A stretch of 11,793 nucleotides of DNA from an uncultured Bulleidia sp. (GCA_934757945.1 CAKVLT010000064.1:1-11793); one strand, 5' to 3'; positions 1-6,233 are shown, numbered from the stretch's first letter. Program-made: numbers and translations. Notes: a model not told the origin generated them from the letters alone.

Positions 1-165
1 CTTAACCTGTACATTCACAGAATGATACATATTCTTCTCCTTTTCCGGTATATGCTAATACCACTAGGATTATGGCAAATCGCATATACCAAAAAAGTGC
101 CAGAAAAGCGATTTATCTCACCACTTATGCTGTGCATTGAAGTGGGAGTGTTCTCGCTAGTTTAA
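1..165 (+). CDS. C-terminal end of a membrane protein (partial, 5' end outside window)
   Basis: Frame 1 is open from the first base to a TAA at 163-165, giving 54 residues; the other two plus frames stop almost at once. The translation is rich in Leu, Ile, Met and aromatic residues. A hydrophobic run near residues 8-28 and another at the very C-terminus are separated by a short basic stretch (YTKKVPEKR), which is the pattern of two membrane segments joined by a cytoplasmic loop. A terminator hairpin with a T tail starts four bases after the stop, which supports a real gene end. I do not recognise the family. The open frame is short, so chance cannot be excluded. Confidence 0.5.
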   Translation, partial: LNLYIHRMIHILLLFRYMLIPLGLWQIAYTKKVPEKRFISPLMLCIEVGVFSLV

Positions 166-168
166 GAT

Positions 169-215
169 AAAAGCACAGGAGAGGATCATTACTGATCTTC
201 TTTCTGTGCTTTTTT
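169..215. terminator. bidirectional intrinsic terminator
   Basis: AAAAGCACAG (169-178) pairs with CTGTGCTTTT (204-213). An inner arm GAGGATCA pairs with TGATCTTC around a TTAC loop, with one G-T wobble. The plus-strand side ends in six T residues, suiting the partial gene at 1-165. The minus-strand side ends in TTTTATC and would stop the DUF3284 gene, whose stop codon lies inside the hairpin. Confidence 0.75.
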
Positions 216-698
216 GGATATCATTTTCTTTAAAAGAGAATAGGCTGCGGGATTTTGTTTTGTGTTTTTAGGCTGGATACCTTCGCGTATATTGAAAATA
301 TCGGTACGCATATCATAAAGCGTATGGGACATTCTGCCGAAAGTAACCCAGTTATGCCATGTGCGATACAATATATTCTTTTTCTCCAGGTTCTTATCTT
401 CACTTGTAGTTTGCTCAAAGGTGATCTTTAAGCCTTCATCGGTTTGCTCTGTGGTATATCTGACACGGACAAACTGTGTGTAAGAACTGACAGTTACCTG
501 GTAAATCTTTCCTCTTTCATAGTTGTTGATGGTGACCTTGGAACGGGCATCTTTGTTTTCATAACTGTAACCGGAGCGAAGGACAGAAGGACTGATATTT
601 TTTTTCTTTGTTGTTTTTTTGATTTCTTCCAGCAGATGTTCTTCCAGATAAGAATAGAATTCATCAGAAGTGATTTGAAATGTGCGTATTAGTTTCAT
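189..698 (-). CDS. DUF3284-type protein, divergent from PTS operon 1
   Basis: This 169-residue soluble protein has no signal peptide or membrane segment. It opens with MKLIRTFQIT, then a helix ending in a basic KKTTKKK run, then the motif LRSGYSY near residues 40-46, followed by alternating beta strands and a C-terminal helix. That order matches the DUF3284 family (a SRPBCC/helix-grip-like fold), often encoded beside lactose/cellobiose PTS genes; its biochemical role is unknown. Family members are usually about 140 residues, so this one has a C-terminal extension rich in Lys and Gln. The start at 698 is forced because the upstream frame soon meets a stop. There is no good Shine-Dalgarno, and a perfect TATAAT ends six bases before the ATG, so the mRNA may be leaderless. 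It shares a 284-base control region with the PTS operon and may be co-regulated. The family call is by pattern only. Confidence 0.75.
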   Translation of the reverse strand: MKLIRTFQITSDEFYSYLEEHLLEEIKKTTKKKNISPSVLRSGYSYENKDARSKVTINNYERGKIYQVTVSSYTQFVRVRYTTEQTDEGLKITFEQTTSEDKNLEKKNILYRTWHNWVTFGRMSHTLYDMRTDIFNIREGIQPKNTKQNPAAYSLLKKMISKKAQKEDQ

Positions 699-704
699 GG
701 TTGT

Positions 705-710
705 ATTATA
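705..710 (-). promoter_or_regulatory. -10 box of the DUF3284 gene (possibly leaderless)
   Basis: TATAAT on the minus strand ends six bases before the ATG at 698. Transcription starting the usual 7 or so bases downstream would begin at or next to the A of the start codon. No convincing -35 hexamer is seen at 16-18 bases upstream, so an activator or another promoter may be used. Confidence 0.5.
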
Positions 711-857
711 CCTTAATTATGCGAAATAAGAGTATATGAACACAGAATTCCATTGCATGATACAAAAGGGATAATGGTATATACACTAAGATAAAAATTG
801 ATGCTTTTTTCTATACACTAAAAAAGATTGACAGAAAAATAGAGAAAATTCTTTGGA

Positions 858-871
858 AAATCACAAAATGT
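858..871 (+). repeat. 14-base element AAATCACAAAATGT, copy 1
   Basis: The 14-mer AAATCACAAAATGT lies upstream of PTS operon 1. An identical copy in the opposite orientation lies at 9521-9534, upstream of PTS operon 2. The match continues as RCA after the core in both. It may bind a second regulator common to the two operons. Confidence 0.45.
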
Positions 872-908
872 ACACAAAATTAGTGTATATTCTCACACAA
901 TTGTATCT

Positions 909-923
909 TTGAAAGCGCTTTGA
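909..923 (+). promoter_or_regulatory. cre-like site (CcpA) at the PTS operon 1 promoter
   Basis: TTGAAAGCGCTTTGA matches the catabolite-responsive-element consensus WTGNAANCGNWNNCW except for one base near the 3' end, and contains the perfect palindrome AAAGCGCTTT. It overlaps the -35 hexamer, a position where CcpA binding would repress, as expected for a beta-glucoside operon. Confidence 0.7.
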
Positions 924-947
924 CCAATAAAATATATACACTAAAAT
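920..947 (+). promoter_or_regulatory. sigma-A-like promoter of PTS operon 1
   Basis: TTGACC (920-925), a 16-base spacer and TAAAAT (942-947) place the transcription start near 954, giving a leader of about 30 bases before the IIA start. The cre-like site covers the -35 and a TATACACTAA copy covers the -10, so both overlapping sites are placed to repress. No -24/-12 sigma-54 promoter was seen. Confidence 0.6.
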
Positions 948-982
948 GATAGTGGTCAAAAGACAAGAAAGGTTGGTAAGAA

Positions 983-1324
983 ATGGCAGAGAAACAACTG
1001 ACACAAGAGCAATCCGTTGATGCAATTTCCTTTGAAATGATTGCCCATGCCGGAGATGCCAGATCTTATGCTTTCCAGGCATTAGAAGCGGCTAGAAATG
1101 GGGATATGGAAAAAGCAGACATTCTAATGGAAAAGTCTGATGAAGCAGGCACTTTGGCCCATAAAGTGCAAACAGAATTGTTGTTTAAAGAAATGAATGG
1201 GCAATCTACACCAGTCAATGTGCTACTTGTGCATGCGCAGGATCATCTGATGACCAGCATGCTGGCACAGGAACTGATTAAAGAAATGATCCTGATGTAT
1301 AAAACCAGAAAGGAGGAAAAATGA
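983..1324 (+). CDS. PTS lactose/cellobiose-family EIIA subunit (operon 1)
   Basis: This 113-residue cytoplasmic protein passes phosphate from HPr to its EIIB partner. The family signature LLVHAQDHLM sits at residues 81-90. By analogy with lactococcal LacA-type EIIA, His84 is the phosphorylated residue and Asp87 is the trimer metal-binding aspartate. An N-terminal helix motif SFEMIAHAGDARSYAFQAL is also typical. Length and all-helical composition match the family. The start at 983 follows AGAAAGG about 11 bases upstream. The stop overlaps the EIIB start by four bases (ATGA), indicating translational coupling. It is the first gene of an IIA-IIB-IIC-hydrolase operon, so a beta-glucoside such as cellobiose is the likely substrate; lactose-like or chitobiose-like sugars are alternatives. 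Confidence 0.95.
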   Translation: MAEKQLTQEQSVDAISFEMIAHAGDARSYAFQALEAARNGDMEKADILMEKSDEAGTLAHKVQTELLFKEMNGQSTPVNVLLVHAQDHLMTSMLAQELIKEMILMYKTRKEEK

Positions 1325-1623
1325 GAATATTAATGGTTTGCGCATGCGGGATGTCGACAGGAATGCTGATGAATAAGATGCAGGAATACTGGAAAGAGAA
1401 AGGGGAAGAGCACACCATTGTTGCCAAAGGCCTTTCTGAATACGCACAAGTATCCAAAGACTATGATATTGTTCTGGTAGGACCGCAGGTAAGTTATAGA
1501 CTTCAGAGAATTCAGGAAGATACAGGTCTTCCTGCAGCGAACATTCCTTCGTTTGATTATGCAGTTGGAAACTGCGAAAACATTATGAACATTGCAAACA
1601 GATTGTTTGCACAGAAAAAGTAA
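1321..1623 (+). CDS. PTS lactose/cellobiose-family EIIB subunit (operon 1)
   Basis: This 100-residue cytoplasmic subunit accepts phosphate from EIIA on a cysteine and gives it to the sugar carried by EIIC. The N-terminal phosphocysteine loop is VCACGMSTG, with Cys7 in the catalytic place and a second cysteine (Cys9) where the family usually has Ala. The later segment DIVLVGPQVSYRL is the conserved core strand and P-loop-facing region. The start overlaps the EIIA stop and follows a strong AGGAGG. The extra cysteine two residues from the catalytic one is uncommon in my experience of the family and might be redox-sensitive; this is inference. Confidence 0.95.
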   Translation: MRILMVCACGMSTGMLMNKMQEYWKEKGEEHTIVAKGLSEYAQVSKDYDIVLVGPQVSYRLQRIQEDTGLPAANIPSFDYAVGNCENIMNIANRLFAQKK

Positions 1624-1643
1624 AAGAAAGAGAGATTTAAAAA

Positions 1644-2942
1644 ATGGATGGTATTTTCAACAGTCCGATTATGATTAAACTTCAGGAATTTGGACAAAAA
1701 TTAGGTTCCAACAAATTTTTGAGTTCCCTACAGGGTGCGATGATGTCCTGTATGGCGCCAATCATGGTAGGTGCAATCTTCATGATTATCTGTGCTGTAG
1801 GACCAATGTTAGGTCTGTTCCAGACAGGGGATGCGACATATACTCTTTTATATGCTCCATATCATTTTGCTATGGATCTGATTTCCTTATGGATCGTATT
1901 AATTTTTGCTTACCAGTATGCAAAACAGCTGAAATTAAAGTCACCAATTATGACAAGTATTCAGACAGCTATCTGCTTCTGCTTATTAGCTTGTAGTTGG
2001 GGCACAAATGAAGCAGGTGCAAGTACAATTACAGTTACTTACCTTGGTTCTCAGGGTATGTTCATCAGTTTCATTGTTACATTCTTTGTCTGCCAGGTTG
2101 AAAAATTCTGCCAGGATCACAATGTTAGCATCAAGATGCCTGATGTATGCCCACCAGCATTGGTTCACGGCTTCTCCGCTATTCTTCCACTGGCATTCGC
2201 AATGATCCCATTATATGCATTAGAAGTAATTATCTCTGTAGTTTCCGGCGGTGCATTAGGTGTATGTTCCGGATTCATGATGGTTTTATCTGCTCCATTA
2301 AATGCATTGGTATCTGTACCTGGTATGTTTATCTTAGTGCCATTTGCTTGTCTGTTATGGTGCTTTGGTATTCATGGTTCTATGATTGTTATGTCTGTAT
2401 TAATGCCTCTGATGATTCAGGCTGCTACATCTAACGCTGCTGCGTATGCTGCAGGTGGTGTAGATGCATTAGTATTCTATCCAATTTCTTTATATGCAAG
2501 TATGGCATATTGCGGTGGTTCTGGTAATACACTTCCACTTGTTATCTTTGGTTTAAGAGCTAAATCCGAACAGATTAAAGCCGTATCCAAGATTGCTTTA
2601 ATCCCTGGTTGGTTTGGTATCAACGAACCTGTCACATTTGGTATGCCTATTATGTATAACCCAGTTTTGTGTATTCCATATATCCTGAACGTTCTTCTTG
2701 TTATGGTATGTTCTTTAATCGGTTATAAGACAGGCTTCCTGATTCCAGGTTTTATTCCAATCATGACATTATTGCCAATGGGATTTGGTTCTTTCTTCTC
2801 AACATTGAACTGGCGTAATGCTATCTGGGATTATCTGATGATGATTCCTGCAGGTATTGTATGGTATCCATTCTTCAAGGCTTACGATAATCAGTTATAT
2901 AAGCAGGAACAGGCAGCTGCAGCTGCTGAAAAAGCTGCTTAA
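1644..2942 (+). CDS. PTS lactose/cellobiose-family EIIC permease (operon 1)
   Basis: This 432-residue integral membrane protein binds and translocates the sugar during EIIB-dependent phosphorylation. About ten hydrophobic stretches span residues 30-410. The family landmarks are FGIHG at 241-245, the GGSGNTLPL segment at 291-299 and the substrate-loop motif GINEPVTFGMPIMYNP at 325-340. An amphipathic N-terminal helix precedes the first membrane segment, and the C-terminus is a short Ala/Glu/Lys-rich tail. Length is normal for the family. The ribosome site upstream (AAAGAGAG) is weaker than that of its neighbours. It lies 20 bases after EIIB. A hairpin separates it from the downstream hydrolase gene, so the hydrolase level may be tuned separately. 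Confidence 0.95.
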   Translation: MDGIFNSPIMIKLQEFGQKLGSNKFLSSLQGAMMSCMAPIMVGAIFMIICAVGPMLGLFQTGDATYTLLYAPYHFAMDLISLWIVLIFAYQYAKQLKLKSPIMTSIQTAICFCLLACSWGTNEAGASTITVTYLGSQGMFISFIVTFFVCQVEKFCQDHNVSIKMPDVCPPALVHGFSAILPLAFAMIPLYALEVIISVVSGGALGVCSGFMMVLSAPLNALVSVPGMFILVPFACLLWCFGIHGSMIVMSVLMPLMIQAATSNAAAYAAGGVDALVFYPISLYASMAYCGGSGNTLPLVIFGLRAKSEQIKAVSKIALIPGWFGINEPVTFGMPIMYNPVLCIPYILNVLLVMVCSLIGYKTGFLIPGFIPIMTLLPMGFGSFFSTLNWRNAIWDYLMMIPAGIVWYPFFKAYDNQLYKQEQAAAAAEKAA

Positions 2943-2953
2943 TCAACAACTAT

Positions 2954-2987
2954 ACAATAACGTCAGTACAATAGCTGACGTTATTGT
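2954..2987 (+). terminator. intercistronic hairpin between EIIC and the GH1 gene (weak or partial terminator)
   Basis: ACAATAACGTCAG (2954-2966) pairs perfectly over 13 bases with CTGACGTTATTGT (2975-2987) around an eight-base loop. The following bases, GCTTTATAAAG, hold no real T tract. The structure is therefore more likely to attenuate read-through or stabilise the PTS part of the mRNA than to end transcription. The next gene starts 29 bases later. Confidence 0.6.
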
Positions 2988-3016
2988 GCTTTATAAAGGA
3001 AAGAAGGTAAATAAAT

Positions 3017-4489
3017 ATGGCATTTAAAAAGGATTTTCTCTGGGGAGGAGCTACAGCAGCCAACCAGTATGAAGGTGGCTGGGATGCAGATGGAAAAGGT
3101 GTCAGCAGTTCTGACTGCTGTACACGTGGATCCAGAACTGAACCAAGAAAAGTAACGTATAAAACAAGTGATGGTACAGTGCATGCAGATATGATGTTTA
3201 CACTGGATGCCCCGGAAGATGCAGTATTTGGCTGTTTTGATGGATACGACTATCCTTCTCATGAAGCAAGCGACTTTTATCACCGTTACAAAGAAGACAT
3301 TGCTTTAATGGGTGAGATGGGCTATAAGACATTCCGTATGTCTATTAACTGGACACGTATTTTTCCTCTTGGATATGAAGAGGAACCAAACGAAGAAGGA
3401 CTGAAGTTTTATGATGCAGTATTTGATGAATGTCTGAAATACGGTATCAAACCATTAGTCACTTTATCTCACTATGAAACTCCTGTTGGATTAACTAATA
3501 AGTGGGGTTCCTGGACAGATGAAAGAACGATTGACTGCTTCGTGCGTTATGTCAAAACTGTTGGTGAAAGATATAAAGGCAAAGTAGAATACTGGCTGAC
3601 TTTCAATGAAATCAACTGCTTAGGATTTGGAGGCTGGATGGCAGCAGGTGTTCCAAGCAAAGATCCACAGAAACTTGCGGATGCAGCAAAACATCAGTTG
3701 CTGGCAAGTGCCAAAGCAGTACAGGTATTACATGCAATTGATGCCAATAATAAAGTGGGGAATATGATTGGATATGGCATCATGTACCCTTACACATGTG
3801 CACCACGTGATGTGTTCAAGACATGGCAGTCTTATAACGGAAGCTATTTCTATTGTGATGTACAGGCACGTGGTTACTATCCTGCCTATAAACTGAAGGC
3901 ATATGAAAGAACGGGTGTTCATTTCAGTCTTACAGAAGAAGAAAAAGAAACATTGAAAAATGGTACGGTAGATTTCATCAGCTTCTCTTATTATATGAGT
4001 AACTGTACTTCTGCAGATCCGGAAGTGTTGGCTAATCAGGGTGGAAATATGATGTTTGGAGTTAAAAATCCATATCTTAAGGCAAGTGACTGGGGATGGC
4101 AGATTGACCCAACAGGTTTACGTTTAGCTCTGGATTATATGTATGATCGTTATCAGTTACCATTGATGGTTGTAGAAAACGGACTGGGTGCACAAGATAC
4201 TGTTGAAGCTGATGGTAGTATTCATGATGACTACCGTATTAACTATTTGCGTGATCATGTACAGGCTATGAAAGATGCTGTGGATATTGATGGTGTGGAA
4301 CTTTGGGGATTTACTCCATGGGGATGCATCGACCTTGTCTCTGCAAGTACAGGAGAAATGCATAAACGTTATGGGTTTGTCTATGTAGATTATCAGGATG
4401 ATGGTACAGGTAAGGGAAATCGCAGCAGAAAAGATTCTTTTTACTGGTATCAGAAAGTCATTGCTTCTAACGGAGAAGATTTAGATTAA
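3017..4489 (+). CDS. GH1 6-phospho-beta-glucosidase (or 6-phospho-beta-galactosidase)
   Basis: This 490-residue cytoplasmic glycoside hydrolase family 1 enzyme cleaves the phosphorylated disaccharide delivered by the PTS into sugar 6-phosphate and free sugar. The N-terminal FLWGGATAANQYEG is the family opening. The acid/base glutamate is Glu198 in TFNEIN and the nucleophile is Glu387 in VVENGLG. Near residues 441-454 the sequence VSASTGEMHKRYGF is the phosphate-binding loop, with Ser442, Lys450 and Tyr452 the likely phosphate contacts by analogy with characterised 6-phospho enzymes. This separates it from plain beta-glucosidases. Ala443 follows the loop serine, where LacG-type galactosidases carry Trp, so a 6-phospho-beta-glucosidase is preferred. 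Length is full. The start follows AAAGGAAAGAAGG. It is the last gene of PTS operon 1 and is closed by a terminator. Confidence 0.93.
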   Translation: MAFKKDFLWGGATAANQYEGGWDADGKGVSSSDCCTRGSRTEPRKVTYKTSDGTVHADMMFTLDAPEDAVFGCFDGYDYPSHEASDFYHRYKEDIALMGEMGYKTFRMSINWTRIFPLGYEEEPNEEGLKFYDAVFDECLKYGIKPLVTLSHYETPVGLTNKWGSWTDERTIDCFVRYVKTVGERYKGKVEYWLTFNEINCLGFGGWMAAGVPSKDPQKLADAAKHQLLASAKAVQVLHAIDANNKVGNMIGYGIMYPYTCAPRDVFKTWQSYNGSYFYCDVQARGYYPAYKLKAYERTGVHFSLTEEEKETLKNGTVDFISFSYYMSNCTSADPEVLANQGGNMMFGVKNPYLKASDWGWQIDPTGLRLALDYMYDRYQLPLMVVENGLGAQDTVEADGSIHDDYRINYLRDHVQAMKDAVDIDGVELWGFTPWGCIDLVSASTGEMHKRYGFVYVDYQDDGTGKGNRSRKDSFYWYQKVIASNGEDLD

Positions 4490-4511
4490 AGTTAGCTTTA
4501 TACAAAAAGAA

Positions 4512-4543
4512 AACCTCTTCAGGGTATATTCCCTGAAGAGGTT
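4512..4543. terminator. bidirectional terminator between the GH1 and Hsp20 genes
   Basis: AACCTCTTCAGGG (4512-4524) pairs with CCCTGAAGAGGTT (4531-4543) over 13 bases around a TATATT loop. The minus-strand tail is TTTTCTTTTTG, a strong terminator for Hsp20, whose stop is at 4551-4553. The plus-strand tail CTTTC is weaker but probably still serves the convergent GH1 operon. Confidence 0.85.
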
Positions 4544-4550
4544 CTTTCAC

Positions 4551-4997
4551 TTATTCAATCATAATGTGATTGGATGCAGGAAGTTCTTCTTTTTCTTCCT
4601 TCTTAGGAATAATGATGGAAAGAACACCATCTTCAAATTTAGCTTTCACTTCATCTTCTGTGATGGATTCACCGATATAGTAGCTCCTGGATAAAGCGCC
4701 ACTGTAACGTTCCTGTCTGATAAGATTACCGTTCTTATCATTTTCATCTTTGTCCAGACCTTTTTCAGCACTGATAGTCAGATATCCATCCTGCAGACTT
4801 AACTGGATTTCATCTTTCTTAAAGCCAGGCAAATCAACCATCATTTCGTAATGATCTTTTTCATCACGAATATCTGTTTTCATAAGATTCTTTTCATGGT
4901 GTCCAAATAATGGATTTCTTCTTCCAAAGAAGTTTCTGTCAAAATCCTCAAATAAATCATAATCATCATCAAATACATCAGGTAAATACTTTCTCAT
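4551..4997 (-). CDS. hsp20: Hsp20/alpha-crystallin small heat-shock protein
   Basis: This 148-residue ATP-independent chaperone oligomerises and holds unfolding proteins for refolding by other chaperones. The N-terminal arm is rich in Asp and Phe. The alpha-crystallin domain covers about residues 40-138, with the typical VDLPGFKKDEIQLSL segment, followed by LTISAEK and FEDGVLSIIIPK. The motif near 130-135 contains the G-V-L signature of the family. The C-terminal tail ends in HIMIE, giving an I-x-I-type anchoring motif (IMI). I chose the ATG at 4997, seven bases after a perfect GGAGG, rather than a GTG two codons upstream that lies within the ribosome site. Its promoter carries a CIRCE operator, so HrcA control is expected. 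It lies between two sugar operons with no obvious functional link. Confidence 0.95.
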   Translation of the reverse strand: MRKYLPDVFDDDYDLFEDFDRNFFGRRNPLFGHHEKNLMKTDIRDEKDHYEMMVDLPGFKKDEIQLSLQDGYLTISAEKGLDKDENDKNGNLIRQERYSGALSRSYYIGESITEDEVKAKFEDGVLSIIIPKKEEKEELPASNHIMIE

Positions 4998-5002
4998 AAC
5001 CA

Positions 5003-5039
5003 CACCTCCAAAGTTTTAACTTTACCTTAAGGAGCGGTG
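5003..5039 (-). promoter_or_regulatory. possible Shine-Dalgarno-sequestering structure in the hsp20 leader
   Basis: In the minus-strand leader, GCACC-GC-UCC (5040-5031) can pair with GGA-GGUGU (5009-5002), with a two-base bulge, covering the Shine-Dalgarno. The loop between can form a small inner hairpin, AAAGUU against AACUUU. Such masking of the ribosome site is the principle of RNA thermometers known for other small heat-shock genes. The pairing is read by eye and no folding energy was computed. Confidence 0.35.
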
Positions 5040-5086
5040 CTGTAAAGCATCTCTTCTGTAGGACCCTTACTGATCTTACATGTATA

Positions 5087-5114
5087 GTTATAGCTTATAA
5101 TTTAGCACTGTCAA
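5087..5114 (-). promoter_or_regulatory. sigma-A-like promoter of hsp20
   Basis: On the minus strand TTGACA (5114-5109), a 16-base spacer and TATAAC (5092-5087) give a start near 5080 and a leader of about 83 bases, longer than translation needs. The -35 hexamer lies inside the CIRCE element, so HrcA would block polymerase. Confidence 0.7.
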
Positions 5115-5128
5115 GAGGTAAGTGCTAA
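5102..5128. promoter_or_regulatory. CIRCE operator (HrcA binding site)
   Basis: TTAGCACTG, a nine-base spacer and AAGTGCTAA match the CIRCE consensus TTAGCACTC-N9-GAGTGCTAA, with correct 9-9-9 geometry and only the innermost base of each arm changed. It covers the hsp20 -35 box. This implies a chromosomal hrcA gene elsewhere. Confidence 0.9.
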
Positions 5129-5169
5129 ATTTTCTTTCTTTTTTTGTAATCTTCGGTGACTCCTGCAGC

Positions 5170-5192
5170 TTTTTTTTTTTTTTTTTTTTTTT
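5170..5192 (+). repeat. 23-base homopolymeric T tract
   Basis: There are 23 uninterrupted T residues between CTGCAG-C (5163-5169) and GAATTC (5193-5198), in the non-coding region between hsp20 and the Cof gene. No hairpin precedes it on either strand, so it is not an ordinary terminator. It lies about 90-110 bases upstream of the hsp20 start. It is the longest mononucleotide run in the window and may vary in length. Confidence 0.9.
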
Positions 5193-5324
5193 GAATTCTC
5201 CAGGGGAGGAAGACCCTCTCATGGCAGATAGTGTACCTGAAATGGCTTCATATAATAAATTTCCTTATACTCATCATACCATTACTTCTTCAAATAATTT
5301 TTGTGGTATTTTTATGATAATTCG

Positions 5325-5355
5325 TTACAAAGTGCCGAAAAGAGTTTGCTAAAAT
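5325..5355 (+). promoter_or_regulatory. extended -10 promoter of the Cof-type phosphatase gene
   Basis: TGC followed by TAAAAT (5347-5355) forms an extended -10 element, with TTACAA (5325-5330) 19 bases upstream as a poor -35. The start would fall near 5362, leaving a leader of about 23 bases that contains the AGAGGTG ribosome site. The rest of 5129-5324 holds the T tract and nothing else I can support. Confidence 0.45.
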
Positions 5356-5384
5356 AATATAAGTTGAAACAGAGGTGAATATAT

Positions 5385-6233
5385 ATGCTAGATACAATTC
5401 AGGTAGTGGCTGCAGATATTGATATGACACTGACCAGTAAAGGAAGCGATCTTCCACCTGTCACAATGGAAGCTTTTGAAGTATTACACAGGAATGGTGT
5501 GAAGATTGGTCTTGGAACAGGAAGAGAAATTAATGATAATTTACGTCAGATGGGTAAGAAATGGGGCTTATCTTTTGAGTTTGATTTTGTAGTAGGCATG
5601 AATGGCGGAATGGTATTGGATCATGAAACCGGCAAATACTGGGAAACAGATATGTTAAGTGTACAGGAGATGTCAGAGATTCTGCATTACATGGAACCGC
5701 TGATTGATAAATATGCCATCTCTGTAAACTGTGAAGGTAATGAAAACCATAATGCTATTAATATCCAGGGAGAATTACTGGAATCCAGCAGAAGACATGG
5801 ATTTGAATTTGTGGACTGCACAGGCAATATTGATAAACTGTGTGAAAGACCAACCTTTAAATTCCTGTTTAGAACTGAAGCAAAATATGAAAAAATGGTC
5901 AGAGAAAGATTTCTTAAAAAATTCTCTGAGAACTATCAGATTATCTCTACTTTCCCAGGTACTGTAGAAGTTCTACATGCCGGTATTGACAAGGGATCAG
6001 GATTACAGAAGTACTGCTCATGGAAAGGCATAGATATGCAGAATGTCATTGCCTTTGGGGATAATGAAAATGATGACACCATGCTGAAAGATTCCGGTTG
6101 GGGGGTCTGTCTGAAAGATGGCTCTGAAGGAACTGAGAAATGTGCAGATGCTTTAACAGATTATGATTGTGTTGATGGTGGCGTAGGTAAGTATCTGTTT
6201 GATCATTACATCACACCAAAAGGATTGAAGTGA
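5385..6233 (+). CDS. Cof-type HAD-superfamily phosphatase
   Basis: This 282-residue cytoplasmic hydrolase of the haloacid dehalogenase superfamily, Cof/IIB class, typically dephosphorylates sugar phosphates or related small molecules. Motif I is DIDMT (Asp11 nucleophile, Asp13 general acid/base, Thr15). Motif II is Thr45 in GLGTGRE. NGG at 73-75 is a Cof landmark. Motif III is Lys203 in IDKGSGL. Motif IV is GDNENDD at 225-231, with Asp226 and Asp230 binding Mg. The cap domain lies between about residues 85 and 195. The motifs and length are complete, so it should be active. The start follows AGAGGTG nine bases upstream. It appears to be a single-gene unit with its own promoter and terminator. 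The neighbouring PTS genes make a sugar-phosphate substrate plausible, but the specificity cannot be read from sequence. Confidence 0.92.
   Translation: MLDTIQVVAADIDMTLTSKGSDLPPVTMEAFEVLHRNGVKIGLGTGREINDNLRQMGKKWGLSFEFDFVVGMNGGMVLDHETGKYWETDMLSVQEMSEILHYMEPLIDKYAISVNCEGNENHNAINIQGELLESSRRHGFEFVDCTGNIDKLCERPTFKFLFRTEAKYEKMVRERFLKKFSENYQIISTFPGTVEVLHAGIDKGSGLQKYCSWKGIDMQNVIAFGDNENDDTMLKDSGWGVCLKDGSEGTEKCADALTDYDCVDGGVGKYLFDHYITPKGLK

Larger units (their letters stand above)
778..946. repeat. operator array TATACACTAA upstream of PTS operon 1 (four copies)
   Basis: The 10-mer TATACACTAA occurs on the plus strand within 778-789, 812-822 and 933-946, and inverted (TTAGTGTATA) within 880-890. The last copy overlaps the likely -10 TAAAAT at 942-947. 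The inverted copy also forms a small dyad with TACAC at 871-875 (TACAC-N7-GTGTA). Four exact copies in about 170 bases of non-coding DNA suggest a specific regulator binding site serving the PTS operon and possibly the divergent DUF3284 gene. The binding protein is not known. Confidence 0.7.

Noticed and set aside
828..833. Perfect TTGACA as a -35 box for PTS operon 1
   Set aside because: No acceptable -10 sequence lies 16-18 bases downstream. The pair at 920-947 is better placed.
1986..2434. Reading frames overlapping the EIIC gene on both strands
   Set aside because: They are shadows of the strongly conserved EIIC frame and have no ribosome sites or recognisable motifs.
5221..5352. 43-codon plus-strand reading frame starting ATGGCAGATAGT, with GGAGG upstream
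   Set aside because: The spacing from GGAGG is long (11 bases), the composition is unremarkable, and the frame runs through the extended -10 promoter of the Cof gene. It is more likely non-coding.
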